Virus record (IMG/VR): IMGVR_UViG_3300044637_002990
Coordinates: 1 to 25,902 of that record
Length of the DNA stretch: 25,902 nucleotides
Strand: one strand, 5' to 3'
Origin: a virus
Below the pieces are notes generated by a model. It made no database searches and had not been told where the DNA came from. It saw only the letters and a list, made by a program, of their open reading frames with translations. How positions within the stretch are numbered: the stretch's first letter is position 1; the number at the start of each line of letters is the position of its first letter. The position numbers and the translations under genes were made by a program. This document shows positions 1-6,989 of this stretch, piece after piece.

Positions 1-1
1 A

Positions 2-331
2 GACACTGATGATGTTTGGAAGAACATTCTTATGAATGGAGGAAGTGTTCAGCATCTTGATTTCCTTTCGGAAAAGGAAAAGGATGTTTTCAAGACATTT
101 GCTGAAATCAGTCCAAAGGAAATTATTATTCAGGCAGCACAGAGACAACAGTTTATTGATCAAGGACAATCGCTTAACTTAATGATCCATCCAAGCATTT
201 CAACTAAGGATGTCAACACCTTGTTGGTTGAGGCTTGGAGAATGGGCATCAAATCATTGTATTATCAAATTTCCGTGAATGCGGCCCAAACATTTGCACG
301 AAATATTCTTGAGTGCAAAAGCTGCGAGTAA
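2..331 (+). CDS. nrdA: Ribonucleoside-diphosphate reductase large (alpha) subunit, C-terminal fragment
   Basis: The reading frame is open from the left edge, so this is the last ~109 residues of a gene that starts outside the window; the ATG at position 32 is internal. Class I ribonucleotide reductase alpha subunits reduce NDPs to dNDPs. Three stretches identify it: a GSVQHLD segment near the edge, then QRQQFIDQGQSLNL followed by a short linker, then the helix ending AWRMGIKSLYY typical of the end of the alpha barrel. The last residues are ECKSCE, a CxxC pair matching the C-terminal redox-shuttle cysteines that reduce the active site. A terminator follows directly. Phage copies normally boost dNTP supply during replication. 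The catalytic cysteines and allosteric sites lie outside the window, so subclass (NrdA or NrdE-like) cannot be settled. Confidence 0.93.
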   Translation, partial: DTDDVWKNILMNGGSVQHLDFLSEKEKDVFKTFAEISPKEIIIQAAQRQQFIDQGQSLNLMIHPSISTKDVNTLLVEAWRMGIKSLYYQISVNAAQTFARNILECKSCE

Positions 332-363
332 TTTTTAAGTTATTGATTTTAGATCAACGAGTC

Positions 364-396
364 ATATTTGCCGTCACTAAGATGGCAAATATTTTT
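364..396 (+). terminator. Rho-independent terminator after the ribonucleotide reductase gene
   Basis: A perfect 9-bp stem, ATATTTGCC at 364-372 and GGCAAATAT at 384-392, encloses an 11-nt loop and runs into a five-T tail at 392-396. It lies 32 bp after the nrdA stop, and the ribosome binding site of the next gene begins immediately downstream at 397. It should insulate the reductase transcript from the methyltransferase. Confidence 0.85.
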
Positions 397-409
397 AAGG
401 GGAATAGTT

Positions 410-1042
410 ATGCAATTTTCAGATTTTCAAATCAATCAAAATTGGAACGATGATATAAAATTAAATTATGAAAAATATTATAGGGAAATTTGGGAAGATA
501 AAGAATATTTCAGGCATGGACTTGAAATAAAAGAAGGCGATGTTGTTTTAGATCTGGGTGCCAGCATTGGATTGTTCTCTTTGCTTGCTCTTGAAAAAAA
601 GGCAAAAAAAATTATTTCATTTGAGTCAAACAAGGAAACTTATCAATATTTGAAAGAAAATTGTAAAAAATATAAAAAAATTACACCTGTAAATGCATTT
701 GTTTGCCACAGAAACGTAAAAGTTACTGATAAAAATGGTTTTATAGAAACAATTGATCTGAAAAAAATCATAGAAAAATTCAAATTATCAAAAATTGATT
801 TTCTTAAATTAGACATTGAAGGATTTGAATTTGCGTTTGTTTTGAATGAGTCTGATGAAAACATTAAGATGGTTAAACAATGGGCGATAGAGGTTCATAC
901 TTGTGGTTTATTTTGCGATAAAACAAAGGAATGTGAATTTGCTATTGGAATGGTTGATAAATTTGCCAAATTAGGTTATGAATGCATTCTTGAAAAATTA
1001 CACTTAGAAACTTGTTGTTACATGATTTACGCCAAAAAATAG
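410..1042 (+). CDS. FkbM-family SAM-dependent methyltransferase
   Basis: About 210 residues. The SAM-binding motif I reads VVLDLGASIG, motif II ends in the acidic FES, and the segment KLDIEGFE is the hallmark of the FkbM (Methyltransf_21) family, which typically O-methylates sugars or polyketides. The start is set at ATG 410 because AAGGGG at 397-402 lies at normal spacing; an upstream GTG/TTG-type start would run through the terminator stem. There is no signal peptide, so it is cytosolic. The gene is very AT-rich. The target is unknown: plausible substrates are host surface glycans or a modified sugar made by the phage. The GT2-like protein at 12139-13110 is the only other glycan-related gene here. 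The family call is firm and the substrate is not known. Confidence 0.85.
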   Translation: MQFSDFQINQNWNDDIKLNYEKYYREIWEDKEYFRHGLEIKEGDVVLDLGASIGLFSLLALEKKAKKIISFESNKETYQYLKENCKKYKKITPVNAFVCHRNVKVTDKNGFIETIDLKKIIEKFKLSKIDFLKLDIEGFEFAFVLNESDENIKMVKQWAIEVHTCGLFCDKTKECEFAIGMVDKFAKLGYECILEKLHLETCCYMIYAKK

Positions 1043-1110
1043 TTAGACTTGTTAATTTTACTGTCCTTTGTTAGACTGCTTCTACTCTTTTAAAAGCAGA
1101 GGTGATTTTA

Positions 1111-2748
1111 ATGTCATGCAAGTACATCATTGTGGTTGGTGGAGTTTATAGCGGTACTGGCAAAGGTGTTTCTGCTGCCAGTATTGCGCTTCTTCTTAAA
1201 TTTCGGGGCCATCGCATTGATTTAATTAAATTTGATCCATATTTTAATCTTAATGCTGGTATTCTTGCGCCCAAAGAGCATGGGGAATGCTTTCTTTGTG
1301 ATGATGGCACCGAGACAGATCTTGATCTTGGCCATTACGAGAGAATTGCAGGCATCAGTATGAATAAAAACAACATTTGCACTCAAGGAACTTTATTGTT
1401 TGAGTTGAATGAAGAACAACAATTAGGCAAGTATCTTGGGCAAACGATTCAAGTAAGTCCTCATGTCACAGATAAAATTCAAGAAAGATTGCTTAATCTT
1501 GGGGCAAACAAAGATATAGTTATTGCAGAAATTGGAGGAACTGTTGGCGATAGTGAAAGCTATGCTTTTTTTGAAGCTATGCGACAGTTTAAGCAAAGGC
1601 TTAAAGATGACGTTTTAATTGTTATGGTGGCACCAATCATTTGGGTAGATACCATTAAAGAATTTAAATCTAAACCATTACAATTTGCCGTTAAAGAATT
1701 GCAACGTCATGGTTTGCAAGCAGATTTAATTTTTTGTCGCACAGGATTGCAATTGTCAGAGAAAATTTTGAGTAAGGTTAGTCAACTTACAAACGTGAAA
1801 AGAGAATGTATTTTTGAAGCTATTGATGTGGCAAGCATTTATCAAATTCCTTTAGAATATTACAATCGTCATGTTGACGATCTTTTTGTTGATTTATTTA
1901 GATTAAGCAGAAGTGCTTGCCGTATTCATAAGTACCGTGAAGTTGTTGAAAAATATCTTGGAAATCAGGCGGAAGCAGTGCAAATAGGTGTTTTTGGAAA
2001 ATATGATAATTGTGATGAAGCATATATGAGTCTAAAAGAAGCATTGATGCATGCTGGCGTGGCAAATGATGTAAGAGTGAATATTCGTTGGATCAAAGCA
2101 GAAGAGCTTGAAAAATATAAAGACAGTCGGGGTCTTCACAAATATTTTGAAGGTTTAGATGGAATTGTTATTCCCGGTGGATTTGATAATCGTGGAATAG
2201 AAGGAAAAATTAAAGCAATTCAATATGTTCGTGAAAAGAAAATTCCATTTCTTGGAATATGTCTTGGCTTGCAAATGGCCGTAGTTGAATTTGCTAGGCA
2301 TGTTTGTGGTTTTGAAAATGCAAATAGTATTGAATTCAACACGCAAACAGAGTATCCAGTTGTTCATTTTATTGAAGGACAGCAGCAACTTGAGAAAAAA
2401 TCTGCAAGTATGCGTTTGGGGTCATATGAATGTGAATTAATTAAAGATTCATTGGCTTTTGAACTTTATAATTCAAAGTTGATTAAAGAAAGACATCGTC
2501 ATCGATATGAAGTTAATCCCAAATATGTTGAAGATTATCGGAAAAAAGGCTTTCGTGTTTCTGGGATCAGTTCAATTTCTGGACTAATTGAAATTATGGA
2601 ATTAGAAAAAACAATTCATCCATATTTTATTGGCACACAAGCTCATCCAGAATTTCGCTCGCATCTTATGGCAAGTTCTCCTCTTTTTAGAGGACTTATT
2701 GCTGCTGCAAATAAAAATAAAAACGCTTTATCTATAAATAAATCATGA
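1111..2748 (+). CDS. pyrG: CTP synthase (glutamine-hydrolysing)
   Basis: A complete 545-residue enzyme, the same length as the bacterial one, converting UTP to CTP with ATP and glutamine. The synthetase domain has the P-loop GGVYSGTGKG near residue 15, then KFDPYFN, the Mg/ATP region DDGTETDLDLGHYER and GGTVGDSES. The class I glutaminase domain has its nucleophile in GICLGLQ (Cys384) and the His512/Glu514 pair in AHPEF, so both half-reactions look intact. The start is ATG 1111, with AGAGGTGA at 1098-1105 as ribosome binding site; the GTG at 1102 lies inside that site. A hairpin, CTGCTT 1076-1081 with AAGCAG 1094-1099, overlaps the left edge of the site and could modulate initiation. The gene ends in an ATGA overlap with the next gene. 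CTP synthase is uncommon in phages; beside ribonucleotide reductase it suggests expansion of the cytidine nucleotide pool. Confidence 0.96.
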   Translation: MSCKYIIVVGGVYSGTGKGVSAASIALLLKFRGHRIDLIKFDPYFNLNAGILAPKEHGECFLCDDGTETDLDLGHYERIAGISMNKNNICTQGTLLFELNEEQQLGKYLGQTIQVSPHVTDKIQERLLNLGANKDIVIAEIGGTVGDSESYAFFEAMRQFKQRLKDDVLIVMVAPIIWVDTIKEFKSKPLQFAVKELQRHGLQADLIFCRTGLQLSEKILSKVSQLTNVKRECIFEAIDVASIYQIPLEYYNRHVDDLFVDLFRLSRSACRIHKYREVVEKYLGNQAEAVQIGVFGKYDNCDEAYMSLKEALMHAGVANDVRVNIRWIKAEELEKYKDSRGLHKYFEGLDGIVIPGGFDNRGIEGKIKAIQYVREKKIPFLGICLGLQMAVVEFARHVCGFENANSIEFNTQTEYPVVHFIEGQQQLEKKSASMRLGSYECELIKDSLAFELYNSKLIKERHRHRYEVNPKYVEDYRKKGFRVSGISSISGLIEIMELEKTIHPYFIGTQAHPEFRSHLMASSPLFRGLIAAANKNKNALSINKS

Positions 2749-3329
2749 GATCTAAAGAATTTATGCTTAGCTTCAAATCTTTCCTTATAAATGAGACGCA
2801 AGTTTATCTCGCTCAAAAAGTTGGCGATATCTTAGCGGCTGTTCAAGAATTGCGAGATGATTCCCAAAACATGGGAACTCGTGATCTTACTAACTATTCA
2901 ATGCGAATAGTTAATCTTATAAGAAGAGTTTTGCATAGTAGTTGGCCAAAAGAAGAGCGAAACAGTTTAATTGCTTTGCAAAAAGTTGGCGTTGCCTTAA
3001 TGAAAGCTATTGATGAAAAAAGTGACTTGCCAGCAACAATTTCGGCAGTAGCCGGAACATTAGAAAAATTAGTTGAAGATTTAGGCGTTCCAATTAATAA
3101 ATTAAATCCAACCGAATCACCTAAAAATCAACCCCAAGAAGATAAGTCTACAAGTCCTACTGAAAATCAACCGCCAGAACCGGCTCCCGGTCCTGCAAAC
3201 GATAAAATGCCACCAGATCCTCAGCAAATGGCATCTGCTGGGCAAATTACACCTCCAGTTGGAGGTACGGGACAAGATATGGCAGCACCACCTTTAGGTG
3301 GATCTACAGGCGGACTTGATGCTTTTTAA
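2745..3329 (+). CDS. Unknown protein with T4 capsid-targeting-like N-terminus and Pro/Gly-rich tail
   Basis: No family recognised. The ATG at 2745 overlaps the CTP synthase stop (ATGA) and has no Shine-Dalgarno site, so translation is probably coupled; a second ATG at 2763 would give an N-terminus MLSFKSFLINE. Residues ~20-115 look helical, and the last ~75 residues are low-complexity, rich in Pro, Gln and Gly. The 2763 N-terminus resembles the T4 internal-protein capsid-targeting pattern MKTYQEFIAE, and I-N-E followed by T fits the (I/L)-x-E site cut by the T4 prohead protease gp21. The same layout occurs in the Ala/Pro-rich protein at 19944-20351. I infer a packaged or prohead-core protein; this is unproven. 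A TATAAATA octamer sits at 2733-2740, just upstream. Confidence 0.75.
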   Translation: MRSKEFMLSFKSFLINETQVYLAQKVGDILAAVQELRDDSQNMGTRDLTNYSMRIVNLIRRVLHSSWPKEERNSLIALQKVGVALMKAIDEKSDLPATISAVAGTLEKLVEDLGVPINKLNPTESPKNQPQEDKSTSPTENQPPEPAPGPANDKMPPDPQQMASAGQITPPVGGTGQDMAAPPLGGSTGGLDAF

Positions 3330-3334
3330 TATAA

Positions 3335-3348
3335 AGAGGTGAGTTATT
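3335..3348 (+). promoter_or_regulatory. Ribosome binding site and ATT start codon of the amidotransferase
   Basis: AGAGGTGA at 3335-3342 is identical to the site before CTP synthase. Three bases later comes ATT (3346), directly followed by codons for C-G-L-A-G-F-I-G. Class II amidotransferases begin Met-Cys-Gly-[IL]-[AV]-G and need that Cys, so ATT is in the exact place of ATG. The frame has a stop at 3340-3342 and no ATG, GTG or TTG before 3415. Confidence 0.7.
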
Positions 3349-4455
3349 TGTGGACTAGCAGGATTCATTGGTGAATCCAAAAAACCAACAATCAGTTACA
3401 ATGTAATCACCAGATTGTTTGAAAAAAGTGATTCTAGAGGAGTTGACGCCAGTGGTTATTGGGGCGTCGAAACAGGTTCTAATGGCTCAATTGTTTTTCA
3501 CAAAGAACCTATTCGCTCAAGAGACTTTGTGAAAAAAGATAATTGGCAAAATATCAGCAAAATTAATCTTAATATTTTATTGTGCCACTCTAGAGGTGCT
3601 TCTAAAGGTTTCGGAGATCCATTACAAAATAAAAATAATCATCCTTTCATTAATTCAGATGAATCTTTAGCTTTGATTCATAATGGACGTATTGATGATT
3701 GTGAATATCACGCTCTTAAAAAAAAATATGCCGTTTATTCTGATTGTGATTCAGAAATACTTTTAAGAATTATTGAAAATTCAGAAAACAACCAAGATGA
3801 AAATGATTACTCTGAAATTATTTCAGGAATAAAAGAAGTTTATAGCTTAATCAACGAAGGTCATATGGCTGTTGCTGTTGGCAAAAAAGGCAATGATAGT
3901 GAAAGACACCTGTGGCTGTTTAGAAATCAACACAGGCCATTGTGGGTGATTGACACAAGAGAATCATTAGGACAAGTTTTTTTTATTTCTGACCCTAATA
4001 TATGGGAAGAGTCAATCAGAGACAGCAACTTATTCAAAGGCATCGCAAAGTCTCACAAATTAATTGAAATTCCAGAAAATCAAATTTGGTATTTTAAAAC
4101 ATCTTGTGATATAAAGCACATAAAAAGTGTTGTTAAGTTTGAAGTCGAAAAAGGCGAAAAAAAACCATGGAATTTTGATGGTAAAAGATTTGAATTGAAA
4201 AATGTTAAAGTTGAACAACCAATTCCTTTAAAAGAAAAAAAAGAAATAATGGAAAATAATTTTTTAAACTTGCGCCTTGATCTTTTGGATAAAAAATGCG
4301 ATCAAATTATTGATGTCGTAAACAATATTAGACAATATGCTGAACAATTGGCTGTTGAAAATTCTATAAGTAAAATTGAATATGAAGCACTTTTAGCTGA
4401 TATGGAAAGTAAAAGAAAAGAATTAGAGGAGATGAGTTTGATTATAAATCGATAA
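3346..4455 (+). CDS. Class II (Ntn) glutamine amidotransferase domain protein
   Basis: Read from ATT 3346, the 369-residue product starts (M)CGLAGFIGE, with the N-terminal nucleophile Cys of the GlmS/PurF/AsnB amidotransferase fold. Other family features follow: RGVDASGYWG, LCHSRGAS (equivalent of CHTRWATHG in GlmS), HPF, ALIHNGRIDD (the HNG glutamine-binding motif) and a DSEILLRIIE segment. A start at TTG 3415 would remove the catalytic Cys. The glutaminase part covers roughly residues 1-240. No sugar isomerase, phosphoribosyltransferase or asparagine synthase domain follows; instead the last ~80 residues form a charged coiled-coil-like tail. The ammonia acceptor is therefore unknown and may be a partner protein. 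It shares a strand, and probably a transcript, with CTP synthase. The fold is confident, the pathway is not. Confidence 0.85.
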   Translation: MCGLAGFIGESKKPTISYNVITRLFEKSDSRGVDASGYWGVETGSNGSIVFHKEPIRSRDFVKKDNWQNISKINLNILLCHSRGASKGFGDPLQNKNNHPFINSDESLALIHNGRIDDCEYHALKKKYAVYSDCDSEILLRIIENSENNQDENDYSEIISGIKEVYSLINEGHMAVAVGKKGNDSERHLWLFRNQHRPLWVIDTRESLGQVFFISDPNIWEESIRDSNLFKGIAKSHKLIEIPENQIWYFKTSCDIKHIKSVVKFEVEKGEKKPWNFDGKRFELKNVKVEQPIPLKEKKEIMENNFLNLRLDLLDKKCDQIIDVVNNIRQYAEQLAVENSISKIEYEALLADMESKRKELEEMSLIINR

Positions 4456-4471
4456 ACTACTCAATTAAATC

Positions 4472-5014
4472 ATGAAACACGACTTTGAAGAATTTGATGA
4501 TTTTGTTCAAGACGATAGTTTGCTTGCAAACAAAAAAAAGAAAAAAGTAAATGGCAAGAAAAAAGGTAGCCGTACAGAACTTGATTTGACTAAAATTTTA
4601 ACAAAACGATTTGGGCAACCTTTTAGCAGAACTGTTGCGTCTGGCGCTCGATGGAGTCAAGCAGTGCTTCCAGACCATGCACGAGAAGTTTTTTCTGGCG
4701 ACATAGTTGTTATGAAAGGTTTTAAATTTGTCATTGAATCTAAAGGTGGTTACGATAGTATTGACATGAGTTCTGTTTTCACACATGGCAATAGTGAATT
4801 AGATAGTTTTTTAAATCAAGCTACTAATGACAGCAAAAGATGCAATAGAAAACCTATGATGTGTTGGAAAAAAACTAGAAAACCTTGGTTAGCATTTATT
4901 TTAACAGAAGAATTAATGGGAAAAGAATTTGAATACTCAATGAAATACCGTGAATGGACAGCAGTTGCTCTTGATAATCTTTTAAAACTTGAAGATTCAT
5001 TTTTTATAGATTAA
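4472..5014 (+). CDS. Putative PD-(D/E)XK endonuclease (Holliday-junction-resolvase-like)
   Basis: 180 residues with a Lys-rich segment at ~21-33 followed by a probable nuclease core. The order of likely catalytic residues, Glu36 in RTELDL, a conserved-looking RTVASGAR segment, Asp77 in SGDIVV, then Glu89-Ser-Lys91 in FVIESKGG, matches the E...D...ExK layout of Hjc-type resolvases and other PD-(D/E)XK enzymes. Such enzymes cut branched or replicating phage DNA. The start ATG at 4472 has no clear Shine-Dalgarno site and follows the amidotransferase stop by 16 bp; a T4-late-promoter-like TATAAATC lies at 4443-4450. The gene overlaps the convergent minus-strand gene by 4 bp. The superfamily is likely and the exact activity is inferred. 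Confidence 0.65.
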   Translation: MKHDFEEFDDFVQDDSLLANKKKKKVNGKKKGSRTELDLTKILTKRFGQPFSRTVASGARWSQAVLPDHAREVFSGDIVVMKGFKFVIESKGGYDSIDMSSVFTHGNSELDSFLNQATNDSKRCNRKPMMCWKKTRKPWLAFILTEELMGKEFEYSMKYREWTAVALDNLLKLEDSFFID

Positions 5015-5658
5015 TTTTTATATTCAAAAATTCTATGAGTAAGATTGCTTGCCATCATTCCCTTTTTTTCATTTCCCACAATATTGATTAAAACATCAGT
5101 TGGTAAACTAGAGCCAGTAAATCTTGATGTGAAAAAATTACCAAAAATAATCATATAGTAAAACCAAGATGGAACTATGTCTTTTAAAAGATAAGAGCCG
5201 CCAAGATCATAACCGCAATTCATATAAATTGATTTAACAGATTCAGTGCAGTAAAATGCATGTGGATCATTGAAATTAAAATCATAACTTGGATCTTCTT
5301 GTAAAAATTGTTTGATTATTTTTTCTAGACAATCTTCATCTTCTTTTTTTTTGTCTTTAAGTCTATAAACGCAAAAATCAGTCATGTACCAATTATCAAA
5401 CCAATCAATAATTCTTAGTTTTCTTGTTCCCCAATCAGAAACGTCTACTGCATAAGTTTCATCTTTTTCCACAATAATTACTGTTCCATGTGAATAAACA
5501 GATTTGGTGAAATGCTGTATAAGTTTGCTAAAAGGAATGTTAAAAGGACCGGCAACATTTGCTGCATTATAAACAATATCACCTGTTTGCAGTGGTATTT
5601 CTTTTAATTTTTCAACAATGTCTTTTCTTTTTTCGTATAAAGGTCCGGGTCTAAACAC
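5011..5658 (-). CDS. Permuted papain-fold (YiiX/YaeF, NlpC/P60-like) amidase-type protein
   Basis: 215 residues. The features fit the circularly permuted NlpC/P60 families (YiiX/YaeF, poxvirus G6R): LQTGDIVYN near residue 27, a His in YSHGTVI (His57) after the first strand, and the nucleophile Cys later, in FYCTESVKSIY (Cys137), preceded by YDFNFN. Members cleave amide or ester bonds of peptides, lipids or cell-wall fragments. No signal peptide; there is a hydrophobic aromatic patch near residues 160-180 (WFYYMIIFGNFF). The start is GTG 5658, with AAGGGGGA close upstream that overlaps the stop of the VWA gene, so the two are translationally coupled. It is the last gene of the MoxR-VWA trio. 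Endolysin-like, lipase-like and toxin-like roles are all possible. Confidence 0.75.
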   Translation of the reverse strand: MFRPGPLYEKRKDIVEKLKEIPLQTGDIVYNAANVAGPFNIPFSKLIQHFTKSVYSHGTVIIVEKDETYAVDVSDWGTRKLRIIDWFDNWYMTDFCVYRLKDKKKEDEDCLEKIIKQFLQEDPSYDFNFNDPHAFYCTESVKSIYMNCGYDLGGSYLLKDIVPSWFYYMIIFGNFFTSRFTGSSLPTDVLINIVGNEKKGMMASNLTHRIFEYKN

Positions 5659-5666
5659 AATCCCCC

Positions 5667-6989
5667 TTATTCATAATCTTCTAAATTATATATGTTGCAA
5701 TCTTTGTGAATAAAATTTTTAATTCCACCTGCTGTTAAAAACCAATGCCACTTGGCAGGTTGTGCCGGATAAACATTATCGCCGTATCCATCTGAAATAA
5801 CAAATATTGCTTGTGGATATTTATTATTTTCTTTTTTTATAATATTTTGAATATGTTGTTCAATAATCTTAAATGATGTGCCTCCACCGCCATAAATTTT
5901 ACGACTTTCTAAAGTTGTTTCTTCAACTCTTGTGTCAAAACAAAAAAGACGCACTTTAAATCTTTTTTCTGGAATAGATTCAGCAGCAGAAAAGAACCGA
6001 TCTTTTAAATCCCAACAAGAACCACTGGTGTCTAAAAAAAACCAAACATCAATTTTTGATTCTTCATCGTAATAATCATCGTTTTCCATTTCACTTGGTA
6101 AAATCATAGTTCTAGGCAACATTGTCATGCGCCTATTCATTCTTGCCCATTGTTCTATATCTTTATCATTTTCACTAATGTGGCGAAGCACCCATTTTTT
6201 TATAATTGATTCCCACTTGCGTTTTTTAACAGGCTTGGAGCCATTAGAAAACACCCACTGCCCACCAGTACCTTGACCAGAATCTTTTTCTTGTTCTTTT
6301 TTTTGAAAATGTTTTTTAATTGTTGATTTTAAACTTTCTTTTTCTTCATCATTCATTTTTTCATCAAGATAATCAATCATTTTTTCCCATTTTCCTGATG
6401 CAAGCCCTTCATGATCATCAACAGTCGATGGAGCATTGCTTCCATCACCCATTCCCCCATCACCATAAGTTTTTTCAAATAAATTCATGTAGTATTCAAA
6501 CATTTCATTGTCGTTTGGAATCACATCACGGTCTTTAAAAACCGTATCTACCCAACAATATTCTTCTGCATTTGTTATGTCTTGTCGATTGAAGCCAAAA
6601 TTACGCACCAAAGTGTGATTAACCACAATGTCCATGGCTGTATTTGCAGCCATGCCATTTACACTGGCAATAGCTTGTCTGGCACGCAATCCATGATTAA
6701 GAATTATATGTAGAGATTCGTGACAAATAACAAATAATTTATTTTTAAAATCTAAACTTTTCCAAAACAATGGATTAAATTTGAACAAAACAAAACGACC
6801 TTCTTCGTCAAAATTAACACATGCAGTAGAAATGCTTTCATCAAATATTGGCTTACCCATTTGCCAAACTTGATAAAAAACCGCATGGTGCGGTTCTAAA
6901 GCATTACTGATTTCAAACCATTCTTCATTTGTAATACGGATGTTGTGAGCTTTTGAAACAGCAACATCCGTTGTATTATTATTGCTCAT
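5667..6989 (-). CDS. Metallopeptidase-like / VWA domain protein (DUF2201 type)
   Basis: 440 residues in two domains. The N-terminal part has an intact zinc-peptidase motif at residues 90-99, HESLHIILNH (HExxHxxxxH), followed by the NTAMDIVVN segment usual for this family. The C-terminal part (~313-440) is a von Willebrand A fold with a complete metal-ion adhesion site: DTSGS at 320-324, Thr in GGGGTSF near 371 and Asp400 in VISDGYGD. A charged, Gly-rich linker lies at ~180-255. VWA proteins of this kind act as substrate adaptors for MoxR AAA+ ATPases in complex assembly or metal insertion. It overlaps the upstream MoxR gene by 11 bp, which supports a stoichiometric pair. Both catalytic motif sets look intact, so protease activity is possible but not shown. 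Confidence 0.88.
   Translation of the reverse strand: MSNNNTTDVAVSKAHNIRITNEEWFEISNALEPHHAVFYQVWQMGKPIFDESISTACVNFDEEGRFVLFKFNPLFWKSLDFKNKLFVICHESLHIILNHGLRARQAIASVNGMAANTAMDIVVNHTLVRNFGFNRQDITNAEEYCWVDTVFKDRDVIPNDNEMFEYYMNLFEKTYGDGGMGDGSNAPSTVDDHEGLASGKWEKMIDYLDEKMNDEEKESLKSTIKKHFQKKEQEKDSGQGTGGQWVFSNGSKPVKKRKWESIIKKWVLRHISENDKDIEQWARMNRRMTMLPRTMILPSEMENDDYYDEESKIDVWFFLDTSGSCWDLKDRFFSAAESIPEKRFKVRLFCFDTRVEETTLESRKIYGGGGTSFKIIEQHIQNIIKKENNKYPQAIFVISDGYGDNVYPAQPAKWHWFLTAGGIKNFIHKDCNIYNLEDYE

Noticed and set aside
368-409. N-terminal extension of the methyltransferase from 368
   Set aside because: It runs through the stem of the terminator and has no ribosome site, whereas ATG 410 has AAGGGG at good spacing.
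1076-1099. Hairpin before pyrG as a terminator
   Set aside because: Six-bp stem, 12-nt loop and no T tail; at most it affects the ribosome site.
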